The notes below the pieces were generated by a model that did no database searches, was not told the origin of the DNA, and worked only from the letters and a program-made list of their open reading frames with translations. A stretch of DNA of 64,000 bases from Actinophytocola sp. Lineage in GTDB: Bacteria; Actinomycetota; Actinomycetes; Mycobacteriales; Pseudonocardiaceae. The stretch spans positions 95,860-159,859 of the forward strand of contig WHTY01000001.1 in the NCBI GenBank assembly GCA_009377475.1, written 5' to 3'. This document shows, one piece after another, positions 19,750 to 26,747 of this stretch. Position 1 is the first letter of the stretch. Every line of letters begins with the position of its first letter. The translations under genes were made by a program, and so were the position numbers.

Positions 19750-19815
19750 GATTGGTTCCCTACTAGGTTGGGGTTCGCACGGACTACTTACTCGCGTCAA
19801 CCTCAAGGAGGGGCG

Positions 19816-20439
19816 ATGGCTCTGTACGAGCTCCCTGACCTGGACTACGACTACGGCGCGCTCGAGCCGCACATCTCCGGCGAGATCAACGAGCTGCACC
19901 ACTCGAAGCACCACGCGACCTACGTCAAGGGCGCGAACGACACGATGGACAAGCTCGCCGCCGCGCGCGACTCCGGCGACTTCGGCCCCATCGTTGGCCT
20001 GGAGACCACGCTGGCGTTCAACCTGGCTGGCCACGCCAACCACGTCGTGTGGTGGAAGATCCTTTCCCCGAACGGCGGCGACAAGCCGACCGGCGAGCTG
20101 GCCGCCGCGATCGACGACAGCTTCGGCTCCTGGGACAAGTTCCAGGCGCACTACAACGCCGTTGCCACCACCATCCAGGGCAACGGCTGGACGGCGCTGT
20201 CCTGGGACCCGATCGCCAAGAAGCTGATCATCCAGCAGCTTCGCGACCACCACAACAACATGGCGCTGCCCACCGTCCCGATCCTGATGACGGACATGTG
20301 GGAGCACGCCTTCTACCTCCAGTACAAGAACGTGAAGCCGGACTACGTCAAGGCCCTGTGGAACGTCTACGACTGGGCGGAGATCGGCAAGCGCTTCGAC
20401 AACGCCGTCGCTGGCGGCAACGGCCTGCTGCTGAGCTGA
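19816..20439 (+). CDS. sodA: superoxide dismutase (Fe/Mn family)
   Basis: Converts superoxide to peroxide and oxygen. The protein has 207 residues. The four metal ligands can be placed in [17 protein letters not shown] (first His), [14 protein letters not shown] (second His), and [18 protein letters not shown] (Asp and third His). Start ATG 19816 is set by AAGGAGG at 19804-19810. No export signal is present. Fe versus Mn cannot be decided from sequence. A palindromic-arm hairpin and a strong terminator follow, and an orphan iron box lies 200 bp downstream. Confidence 0.96.
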   Translation: MALYELPDLDYDYGALEPHISGEINELHHSKHHATYVKGANDTMDKLAAARDSGDFGPIVGLETTLAFNLAGHANHVVWWKILSPNGGDKPTGELAAAIDDSFGSWDKFQAHYNAVATTIQGNGWTALSWDPIAKKLIIQQLRDHHNNMALPTVPILMTDMWEHAFYLQYKNVKPDYVKALWNVYDWAEIGKRFDNAVAGGNGLLLS

Positions 20440-20452
20440 GGCTTCTCTCGGG

Positions 20453-20499
20453 CCGAAGGGCGCCTTCGGTACGTCTTGCGTGCCGAAGGCGCCCTTCGG
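20453..20499. terminator. hairpin with internally palindromic arms after sodA
   Basis: CCGAAGGGCGCCTTCGG (20453-20469) pairs with CCGAAGGCGCCCTTCGG (20483-20499). Each arm is itself nearly self-complementary, so one long or two short hairpins can form. The CCTTCGGTACGTCTTG segment occurs twice (20463-20478 and 20493-20508). A related hairpin follows the PhzF-like gene at 32824-32880. Confidence 0.7.
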
Positions 20500-20558
20500 T
20501 ACGTCTTGACCTCGAATGCGCTCGAGGTGCCGCGCGTGGGCACGTACCTTGACGCGCG

Positions 20559-20595
20559 ACGAGGCCCGTGGCGCTTGCTCCGCCACGGGCCTCGT
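20559..20595. terminator. strong terminator-like hairpin downstream of sodA
   Basis: A perfect 15-bp stem ACGAGGCCCGTGGCG (20559-20573) / 20581-20595 with a 7-nt loop is followed by CTGTTCCC. It lies between sodA and the iron box. Confidence 0.8.
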
Positions 20596-20640
20596 CTGTT
20601 CCCGAACTGACTGCCGCTCCCACCACGAAGCGGACGATGA

Positions 20641-20659
20641 TTAGGTTAGCCTAACCTCG
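20641..20659. promoter_or_regulatory. orphan IdeR/DmdR-type iron box
   Basis: TTAGGTTAGCCTAACCTCG matches 17 of 19 positions of the actinobacterial iron-box consensus TTAGGTTAGGCTAACCTAA read on the complementary strand. It lies between the 3' ends of convergent sodA and marR, with no annotated gene starting downstream on either strand. Confidence 0.75.
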
Positions 20660-20682
20660 CTGGGTCGCGCAAGGGGTGGCCT

Positions 20683-21114
20683 TCACCGGCCCGCCATCCG
20701 CTCGATGATCTCGGCGGCTTTGCTCAGAACTTCCCGTTCGTCGGGCGACAGCTTCGCCAGCCGCTCGTCGAGCCACGCCTCCCGCGCCGAGATCGTGGCC
20801 TCGACGTACTCCCTGCCCGACGTGCTCAGCTCGACGATCGCCTGCCTACCGTCGGTCGGGTGCGGCTGGCGCTCGACGTAGCCGAGCCGTTCCAGCGCGG
20901 CGATCACTCTGGTCATCGACGGTGGCTGCACGCCCTCCTTCGCGGCGAGCTGCCCGGGCGTCAGTGCGCCGCACTTGTGCAACGTCGACATCGCCGACAG
21001 TTGCGTCAACGACACGCTCGTCTGCGGGTGCTGCGCCCGTAGCCGACGATTGAGCCTCACGACCGCGAGCCGCAACTGGCTGGCGAGGGTGCGTTCATGC
21101 GCCACTTGTGCCAT
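20683..21114 (-). CDS. MarR family transcriptional regulator
   Basis: Winged-helix regulator of 143 residues, the same size as Rv0880-type proteins. Helix-turn-helix and wing: LTPGQLAAKEGVQPPSMTRV, IAALERLGYVERQPHPTDGR, QAIVELSTSGREYVE. Flanking helices (VAHERTLASQLRLAVVRLNR; LSPDEREVLSKAAEIIERM) form the dimer interface of the family. Start 21114 lies 84 bp from the divergent DUF2530 gene, which may be a target. Effector unknown. Confidence 0.9.
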   Translation of the reverse strand: MAQVAHERTLASQLRLAVVRLNRRLRAQHPQTSVSLTQLSAMSTLHKCGALTPGQLAAKEGVQPPSMTRVIAALERLGYVERQPHPTDGRQAIVELSTSGREYVEATISAREAWLDERLAKLSPDEREVLSKAAEIIERMAGR

Positions 21115-21198
21115 TTCGTCAGCCTACCGAGCGGTGGGAGTGCGATTGGCAACCACGAGTTGATACGCGTTAGCGTGGTGACCGTAAGCTTGATAACC

Positions 21199-21474
21199 GT
21201 GACCAACCTGCCAGACGACGCGGCGCCCACCACACCGCCCGAGCTGCCCAAACCGCTGGTCGACCTGACGCCAGCGGTGGTGGTCGGGACGTCGATCTGG
21301 GCAATCGCCTTGGTCACACTGGTTGTGCTTGCGGTGTGGTTCGACGTCGGCGCCGATCTCTGGATCCGCACGTCGATCGCCGGCGTCGCCCTCGGCGGCG
21401 TGGGGTTGAGCATCGTCGGCTGGCAGCGCCACGCCTCCCGCAGCGGCTCGCGAGGCGCCCAGCACGGGCTCTGA
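21199..21474 (+). CDS. DUF2530 small membrane protein
   Basis: Protein of about 91 residues: a proline-rich N-terminus (TNLPDDAAPTTPPELPKPLV), then two TM segments (VVVGTSIWAIALVTLVVLAV and WIRTSIAGVALGGVGLSIVG), then a basic tail. This is the DUF2530 layout, and homologues neighbour MarR genes in mycobacteria. GTG 21199 was chosen because residues before it are unlike the family; GTG 21178 is an alternative. No clear Shine-Dalgarno, so a leaderless or short leader mRNA is possible. Function unknown. Confidence 0.75.
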   Translation: MTNLPDDAAPTTPPELPKPLVDLTPAVVVGTSIWAIALVTLVVLAVWFDVGADLWIRTSIAGVALGGVGLSIVGWQRHASRSGSRGAQHGL

Positions 21475-21481
21475 CCCCGAC

Positions 21482-21565
21482 GCCGTGTCCCCCCCCCACC
21501 CCCGACGCCGTGTCCGACGCTCAGAACGTTGTGTCCGACATTCCGGACGCCGTGTTGTGCATTGG
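21482..21565. repeat. 21-bp repeat family A, about four units
   Basis: Units start at 21482 (expanded to 25 bp by a C-run), 21507, 21528 and 21549. They begin GCCGTGTCC, GCCGTGTCC, GTTGTGTCC and GCCGTGTTG. The array follows the DUF2530 stop, in a gap between convergent genes. Confidence 0.8.
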
Positions 21566-21582
21566 AGGCGCGCACCGTAGGT

Positions 21583-21786
21583 GTTGATCACATCTACTCG
21601 CGTTGTTGCGCGAATATGCCCGGTTTCGCCCGGTTTCGCCTGGTTTCGCGAACAACAGCGCGAGTAGGGCCGATCAACTTCGAGACGTCGCGACCGCAGC
21701 AGCCGATCCGCAACAGCCACCACCCGCGCGGTGTTGCGCGAGAATGTCCCGTTCGCCCGGGTCTCCGAACAACACCGTGCGGGTGG
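21583..21786. repeat. two hairpin elements in a 374-bp intergenic region
   Basis: Element 1 (21583-21678) has ends GTTGATC and GATCAAC, with inner pairing CTACTCGCG / CGCGAGTAG and TTGTTGCGCGAA / TTCGCGAACAA; its loop holds repeated CGGTTTCGCC. Element 2 pairs 21720-21736 (CCACCCGCGCGGTGTTG) with 21770-21786 at 16 of 17 positions and is followed by TTGATC. No gene is supported between 21475 and 21848. Confidence 0.65.
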
Positions 21787-21848
21787 TTGATCGACTTCGT
21801 GACACGGCAGCGTCACCGCCGCGTCCGACACGGCAGCGCGGCGCCGCA

Positions 21849-24800
21849 TCAGGCCAGCAGCGTCGTCGCTGTGGGGTCGGCAAGCAACGCCTCGATGAGG
21901 CGGCGGAGATCCCAGCAGTCCGCCGCGTAGGCGAAGGCGCGGGCGAGGCCGTACTCACTGTCGTCGGCGTGGAGCATGCCGTCGTCGTCCACCCACCAGG
22001 GCGCGGACACCACAGCGGCATTATCGCCGTCGTCCACAGCGGGGGCAGCGGCCCCAGCACCGCCACCCGCAGCGGCCCCAGCGCCGCGAGCCGCACCCGC
22101 ACCGTCGACCCGCACCTCAAGGCTCGCGTGCAAGCTGACGCCACCCTCCGGGACGTCGATGCCAAGCAACTCCGCTACGACACACACCGCGCTCAGCTCC
22201 GACCACGCGACGACCTCGCCGTCGGACACCACCGTGCCCACCGCGCGCCCGCTGGCCAGGGGGACGTCGAGCACGTCGGCAAGCGCCCCAGCCACCGCGA
22301 CGGTGTCTGCCGCGACCAACGTCGCCGCATCAACGACGCCGAGCAGCCACGGCGCGTCTAACGCGCCCACCGTGTCGGCGTCGGCCACGCTGCCGTCCAA
22401 CGCGCGCACGGCGTCCGGCGGTGTGACAGCGGCGGCGACGTCCGGGGATAACGCGGCCAGCGCGGCGTGCGCGCGCAACACGACGCCCTGGCGTGGCTCG
22501 CGGGAGGCATCGGCCAACAGGTCGAGCAGGTCCTCGGCGCCCTCGGCGTCGGCCACCGACAACGTGTCCCGCACCCCGGCGGCGACCAGCACGTCGCGGC
22601 CGAGCCCGACGTCCGGGACCGGGTCGTAGAGCCCGGCGAGCGCCTGGCAGTCCGGGATCCGCCAGCGGTTGGGCGGCTGACCGTCGAGCAGCGCGAACCG
22701 CGCCAGCCACCACGCCGTGTGCCCGCCCGCCACGGTCATGGCCTCCCGGGTCTCGCGTTGCGCGGCGAGCCGCCGGAGCGCGGCGGGCCAGGCGTCGTCG
22801 TCAACCAGGTCCAGGTCGCGCACCGCGAGAACGAACGCCGGCGGTTCGGCGCGGGCGTCCCACCATTCCTGTTCGTCCGGCAGATCGTGGTCAGGCTCCA
22901 CCGGTTCCGGGTCGCTGACCACGGCGAACGTGTCCAACACGCCCAGCGCGCGTAGCGTCTCGGCGGGCCAGCGCGCGGCGAAATCCTTGTCCACGACGTC
23001 GAGTGCGGCGTCGTCGCCGAGCGCGTCCGCCGCGAACACATCGAGCAGCGGCGACGACGGCAGCACCAGCTCGTCGGCGCGTCGCCAGCCGCCATCGGCA
23101 GCAGGCAACGCGAGCGCGCCGAGCCAGTCGGGGCCAGCGTCCGTCACCAGGCGCAGCACCAGCCGCACCAGCGGGCCGACGTCCATGCCCGCCGAGGCGT
23201 CCGGCACGCTCCGCTCCACCGCCGCCCGCAGCGCGGACGCCGACAACAACCCTGGCGCGTCGACGACGTCCGCGCCGAGCCGCCGCAGCAGCGGATGCGC
23301 GACATCGGGGGCCGCGACGTGCAGGCCCACCACGTCCGCTTCCGCCAGCAACTCCAGCAGTTCCGGCGCGGCGAACTCCGGCAGCAGCACGCCGCGCACG
23401 CCGGTGACCACTCGCCCGTCGATCAGCGGCACCGGCAGCCCGGACAGCGCGTCCGCGCTTACGGCGTGGGCGTCGAGCGCGGCGGTGAGCACGTCGTACA
23501 GCTCGTGCCACCAGGTCGTGGGCCGCGTGATGCCCGCGAGGCCGTCCACGGCGTTGGCGACGGTGAGCGTCGTGGCACCGAACGGCGCGAGTGTGCGCAG
23601 CGCGGCCGGGCCGACCGGGGCGGCCACATCGGACAGCACCTCGCCGAGCAGCGTGCCGAGCTCCGGCAGGTCGACGTCGAGCACCCGCGCCTCGGCGCCC
23701 GACAGCTCGCCGCCGCCCGCGCGTGGCAGCCAGGCGGACGTCCGCAGGCGTTCGGTGATGGCGTCGCGCAACGTGGCATCCACATCGGACGCCGGAAATC
23801 CGGATGGCGGCACCAGATTGAGGCGATGCTCCGGCGCGACGGCGCGCACCACGTCCAGATAGGACTCCGCAGCGGCAATGAGCACATGCGACACCGCAGG
23901 ACCACTGAGGACCCGGCGTCGTGACGGTTCGAGGGGCACCGAGGCGATCAACCGCGCGGACAGCGTCAGGCGTTCGTCGGTGGCGGTCGGGGCGTGGAGG
24001 ACGTCGCGCTCCAGCGGTTCGGGCGCACCGGAGGCGTCGACCGGCAACGCCCACAGCGCCGTCCACCGGGGTACGGCCTCGATGCCCAGCGCCGCCATGT
24101 GCTCGTCGGTGAAGTCGCCGCTGGTCTCGCGCACCAGCCACCGGCGAACCGGCTCGCCGTCGCGCGCGATCGTCACGGCGTCCGGAACGGGGAACACGGC
24201 GTCCGGAACGGGGGACACGGCGCGGGTCCATGCCGCGTCGGGCAGTTCGATCCGGGCCAGCGCGGGCAGCGTGAGCAGAATGTCGTCGATCTCGGCCGCG
24301 ATGTTGGCCAGCAGCGCATCGACGTCGACGTCCGGGCGAAGCGGCAGCCGCACTTCGGTGTCGAAGCCGTCCGGCGGCGGATCGTCCGTGGGCGACGCAC
24401 CCGCAGCAGCGCCTTTCGACGGGACGTCGTCCGGCGGCCATGGCAGCCGCAGCACCGGCACGGCACCCTCACGCCGCCGCAACTGGTCCGCCAGCTCGGG
24501 CAACTCCGCGACAACCGACCGCGTCCGCGCCTCCGAGAACGCCACGCCACCGGTGCGCGACACGACCCGAGGCTCGCTCGACACCGCGAGAACCGCGGCG
24601 AAGCCTACGCCGAACCGGCCGACCGTCACCCCGCCGCGCTTGGCCGACGCCCGCATCGAGGCGAGCGCTGCGACGCCTTCGGCGTCCAGCGGCGCGCCGG
24701 TGTTGGCCACCCGCAGTTCGCGGCCCGCCCCAGGACCGGAAACCGCCCCAGCGCCGACGGCACCAGCCGCCCCAGCCCCGGACACCACCGACACCCGCAC

Positions 24801-25001
24801 CCGGCCGGGCACCCCGGCCAACGTCGCCGCGTCGGCGGCGTTCTGCGCCAGCTCGACGAACAGCCGATCGGCGTAGCCGCCGATGCGCAGGTCTTCCTCG
24901 GAGTTCGCGTCCTCGGTGAACCGGGTCGGCGACGAACGCCACGCCTGGACGACGGCGTCGCGCAGCGCGGCGGTCACCCGGCTGAACGGGTCAGTCGTCA
25001 C
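21849..25001 (-). CDS. sacsin/Hsp90-like N-terminal ATPase-domain protein
   Basis: Large protein of 1050 residues. The N-terminal ~200 residues carry a GHKL/Hsp90-type ATP-binding fold: FVELAQNAADAATLAGVPG (N-box Asn/Asp), LRVANTGAPLDAEGVAALAS (G1-like) and TVGRFGVGFAAVLAVSSEPR (G2-like). The remaining ~850 residues are alanine-, leucine- and aspartate-rich with no recognised domain. GTG 25001 overlaps the end of the DUF3027 gene by 11 bp, so the pair is an operon. Residues around 265-283 (AVSPVPDAVFPVPDAV) come from the 21-bp family A repeat read in frame. A chaperone-like role is inferred only from the ATPase fold. Confidence 0.8.
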   Translation of the reverse strand: MTTDPFSRVTAALRDAVVQAWRSSPTRFTEDANSEEDLRIGGYADRLFVELAQNAADAATLAGVPGRVRVSVVSGAGAAGAVGAGAVSGPGAGRELRVANTGAPLDAEGVAALASMRASAKRGGVTVGRFGVGFAAVLAVSSEPRVVSRTGGVAFSEARTRSVVAELPELADQLRRREGAVPVLRLPWPPDDVPSKGAAAGASPTDDPPPDGFDTEVRLPLRPDVDVDALLANIAAEIDDILLTLPALARIELPDAAWTRAVSPVPDAVFPVPDAVTIARDGEPVRRWLVRETSGDFTDEHMAALGIEAVPRWTALWALPVDASGAPEPLERDVLHAPTATDERLTLSARLIASVPLEPSRRRVLSGPAVSHVLIAAAESYLDVVRAVAPEHRLNLVPPSGFPASDVDATLRDAITERLRTSAWLPRAGGGELSGAEARVLDVDLPELGTLLGEVLSDVAAPVGPAALRTLAPFGATTLTVANAVDGLAGITRPTTWWHELYDVLTAALDAHAVSADALSGLPVPLIDGRVVTGVRGVLLPEFAAPELLELLAEADVVGLHVAAPDVAHPLLRRLGADVVDAPGLLSASALRAAVERSVPDASAGMDVGPLVRLVLRLVTDAGPDWLGALALPAADGGWRRADELVLPSSPLLDVFAADALGDDAALDVVDKDFAARWPAETLRALGVLDTFAVVSDPEPVEPDHDLPDEQEWWDARAEPPAFVLAVRDLDLVDDDAWPAALRRLAAQRETREAMTVAGGHTAWWLARFALLDGQPPNRWRIPDCQALAGLYDPVPDVGLGRDVLVAAGVRDTLSVADAEGAEDLLDLLADASREPRQGVVLRAHAALAALSPDVAAAVTPPDAVRALDGSVADADTVGALDAPWLLGVVDAATLVAADTVAVAGALADVLDVPLASGRAVGTVVSDGEVVAWSELSAVCVVAELLGIDVPEGGVSLHASLEVRVDGAGAARGAGAAAGGGAGAAAPAVDDGDNAAVVSAPWWVDDDGMLHADDSEYGLARAFAYAADCWDLRRLIEALLADPTATTLLA
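24172..24222. repeat. family A 21-bp repeat inside a coding sequence
   Basis: Two and a half units (ACGGCGTCCGGAACGGGG twice, then GACACGGCG) lie in the Hsp90-like gene in the orientation that encodes AVSPVPDAVFPVPDAV on the minus strand. The unit length of seven codons preserves frame. Confidence 0.8.
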
Positions 25002-25803
25002 CAGCAGCGCTCGCGCTGGCGTGCGATTCGACTTCCAGCAGCGAATCGTCGTAGATCAGCTCCGCGACGGGCACCGGGGCGCTCTTGTCGATCACGATCT
25101 CGGAGTGCGCGCCGCAGCCGTACTCGACGTTCACGACGTGGCCGTCGGCTGGCGCGATCTCGTTGCCGCAGACGCCGAACGCCGCGCTGAGCGAGCCCGC
25201 GAGCAGCAGGTAGAACCCGCAGGTGCCGCAGGGTTCGCGCACGCTGCGCGCCATGTCGGAACGGGGACCGAACTCGCCGGAACGCCACCGGGCGGCCGTG
25301 TCGAGGCGCCCGGCGCGCGACATCACCCGCTTGCGGCCGAGACCGACGTCCAGCGCGACGTCCTCGACGGCGGGGTCGTCGCTTTCCAGGTAGGCGGGGA
25401 TGAGGCGCTCGTCGTCCGGCTCCGGCGGGAAGACGTCGCCGATGCCGAGATCGCCGGGGCGCACGCGCTGCTCCCACGGCACCCAGTCCTTCGCGATCAG
25501 CGCGTCGTCGCCGGGGCGCAGCAGCACCTCGCTGACGGTCACCGGGAAGTCGTCGCCAGCCGTCGCGACGGTGACCTCCCAGCGCCAACCCCGGTAACCA
25601 GGCACGTCGGCGTGAAACAGATGGGTGACGCAGTCCTGGCTTTCCGTGGTGACGCCGATATGCTCACCGACCACGGAGCCCGGGTCGTAGCCTCGGTCAG
25701 CGGCCTCGTCGCGGGCAACCGAGCGCGACAGTTCGACCGCGTCAACCAGCTCAGGCGCTGGTTGCGGCTGCGCGGTCTCGGTTGCGGTCGACGTCGAGCT
25801 CAT
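24991..25803 (-). CDS. DUF3027 protein
   Basis: Protein of 270 residues and the DUF3027 family, conserved across actinobacteria (mycobacterial Rv0877 position). Visible features are GWRWEVTVATAGDDFPVTVSEVLL, LIAKDWVPWEQRVRPGDLGIGD and a cysteine-rich C-terminal region with CGTCGF, VCGNEIAPADGHVVNVEYGCGAHSE, which could bind a metal (CxxC, C, CGAH). ATG 25803 (MSSTSTATETAQ) gives the expected length. Followed directly by the Hsp90-like gene. Divergent from the glutaminyl cyclase gene with 42 bp between starts. Function unknown. Confidence 0.85.
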   Translation of the reverse strand: MSSTSTATETAQPQPAPELVDAVELSRSVARDEAADRGYDPGSVVGEHIGVTTESQDCVTHLFHADVPGYRGWRWEVTVATAGDDFPVTVSEVLLRPGDDALIAKDWVPWEQRVRPGDLGIGDVFPPEPDDERLIPAYLESDDPAVEDVALDVGLGRKRVMSRAGRLDTAARWRSGEFGPRSDMARSVREPCGTCGFYLLLAGSLSAAFGVCGNEIAPADGHVVNVEYGCGAHSEIVIDKSAPVPVAELIYDDSLLEVESHASASAAGDD

Positions 25804-25845
25804 GTTGTCGAGAATAAACGCAGGCTCTGCAGAGAGGCGTGGCTG

Positions 25846-26694
25846 GTGCGTAGCGGACTCTTCATGATCGGGACCCGGCTCCTTGTGAGCATGCTGCTCG
25901 CCGGGGTCGCTCTCGCCGGATGTGGCGCCAGCAGGGAGCCGGCGACCAGCACGAAATCCAATAGTGAGGCCGGGATAGTTGCGCCGCAACCGCCCGAGCG
26001 CTTGCGTGCGCAGGTCCTGGAGACGCTTCCACATGACACAAACGCTTTCACACAGGGATATGAGATCGCACACGGCGTCCTGTATGAGAGTACGGGGCGC
26101 GTCGGCCAGTCCTGGATACGGGCCGTGGACACCACATCTGGCGACGAACTGGCGCGGGTCGCGCTGCCGCCGCCGTTCTTCGGCGAGGGCATCACGGTGG
26201 TCGAGGATTCACTCTGGCAGGTGACATGGCAGAACGGCGTCGCCATCCGCCGCGACGCCGACACCCTCGCCGAGCGGGACCGCGTGGAGTACGAGGGCGA
26301 GGGCTGGGGCCTCTGCTACCAGGCAGAACAGGAACGCGTGGTGATGAGCGACGGCTCGGACACACTGACGTTCCGCGACCCAGAGACGTTCGAGGAAATC
26401 GGGTCGGTGCGGGTCCGCGCCGCTGGTGAGCGGGTGGACCAGCTCAACGAGCTGGAGTGCGTCAACGGCACGGTGTACGCGAACGTGTGGCAGACCAACA
26501 CGATCCTGCGCATCAACGTCGGTGACGGCGCGGTGACCGGGAAGATCGACGCGTCCGGCCTGCTCAAGCCGTCCGAGCAGGCGAATGCGGACGTCCTCAA
26601 CGGCATCGCCGCTGTCCCCGGCAGCGAGTACTTCCTCCTCACCGGGAAGCTGTGGCCGAACACGTTCCGGGTGCGGTTCGTGCCGCAACAGTGA
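25846..26694 (+). CDS. glutaminyl-peptide cyclotransferase, lipoprotein
   Basis: Secreted enzyme that cyclises N-terminal glutamine to pyroglutamate, of the plant-type beta-propeller family. About 282 residues. A lipoprotein signal (FMIGTRLLVSMLLAGVALAGC, lipobox LAGC) is followed by VLETLPHDTNAFTQGYEIAH, GVLYESTGRVGQSWIRAVD, FFGEGITVVEDSLWQVTWQN, LNELECVNGTVYANVWQT and NGIAAVPGSEYFLLTGKLWP, all characteristic. GTG 25846 was chosen for GAGAGG eight bases upstream; ATG 25864 is the alternative. Confidence 0.9.
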   Translation: MRSGLFMIGTRLLVSMLLAGVALAGCGASREPATSTKSNSEAGIVAPQPPERLRAQVLETLPHDTNAFTQGYEIAHGVLYESTGRVGQSWIRAVDTTSGDELARVALPPPFFGEGITVVEDSLWQVTWQNGVAIRRDADTLAERDRVEYEGEGWGLCYQAEQERVVMSDGSDTLTFRDPETFEEIGSVRVRAAGERVDQLNELECVNGTVYANVWQTNTILRINVGDGAVTGKIDASGLLKPSEQANADVLNGIAAVPGSEYFLLTGKLWPNTFRVRFVPQQ

Positions 26695-26747
26695 CGTGCC
26701 GCGACCGGTGCACCCGCTGCCAGCTCTGATAGGGCAGGATTGGAGGG

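Noticed and set aside
21115..21198. Operator for MarR in the MarR/DUF2530 gap
   Set aside because: Only loose GTTGAT and TTGAT repeats are visible, with no convincing palindrome.
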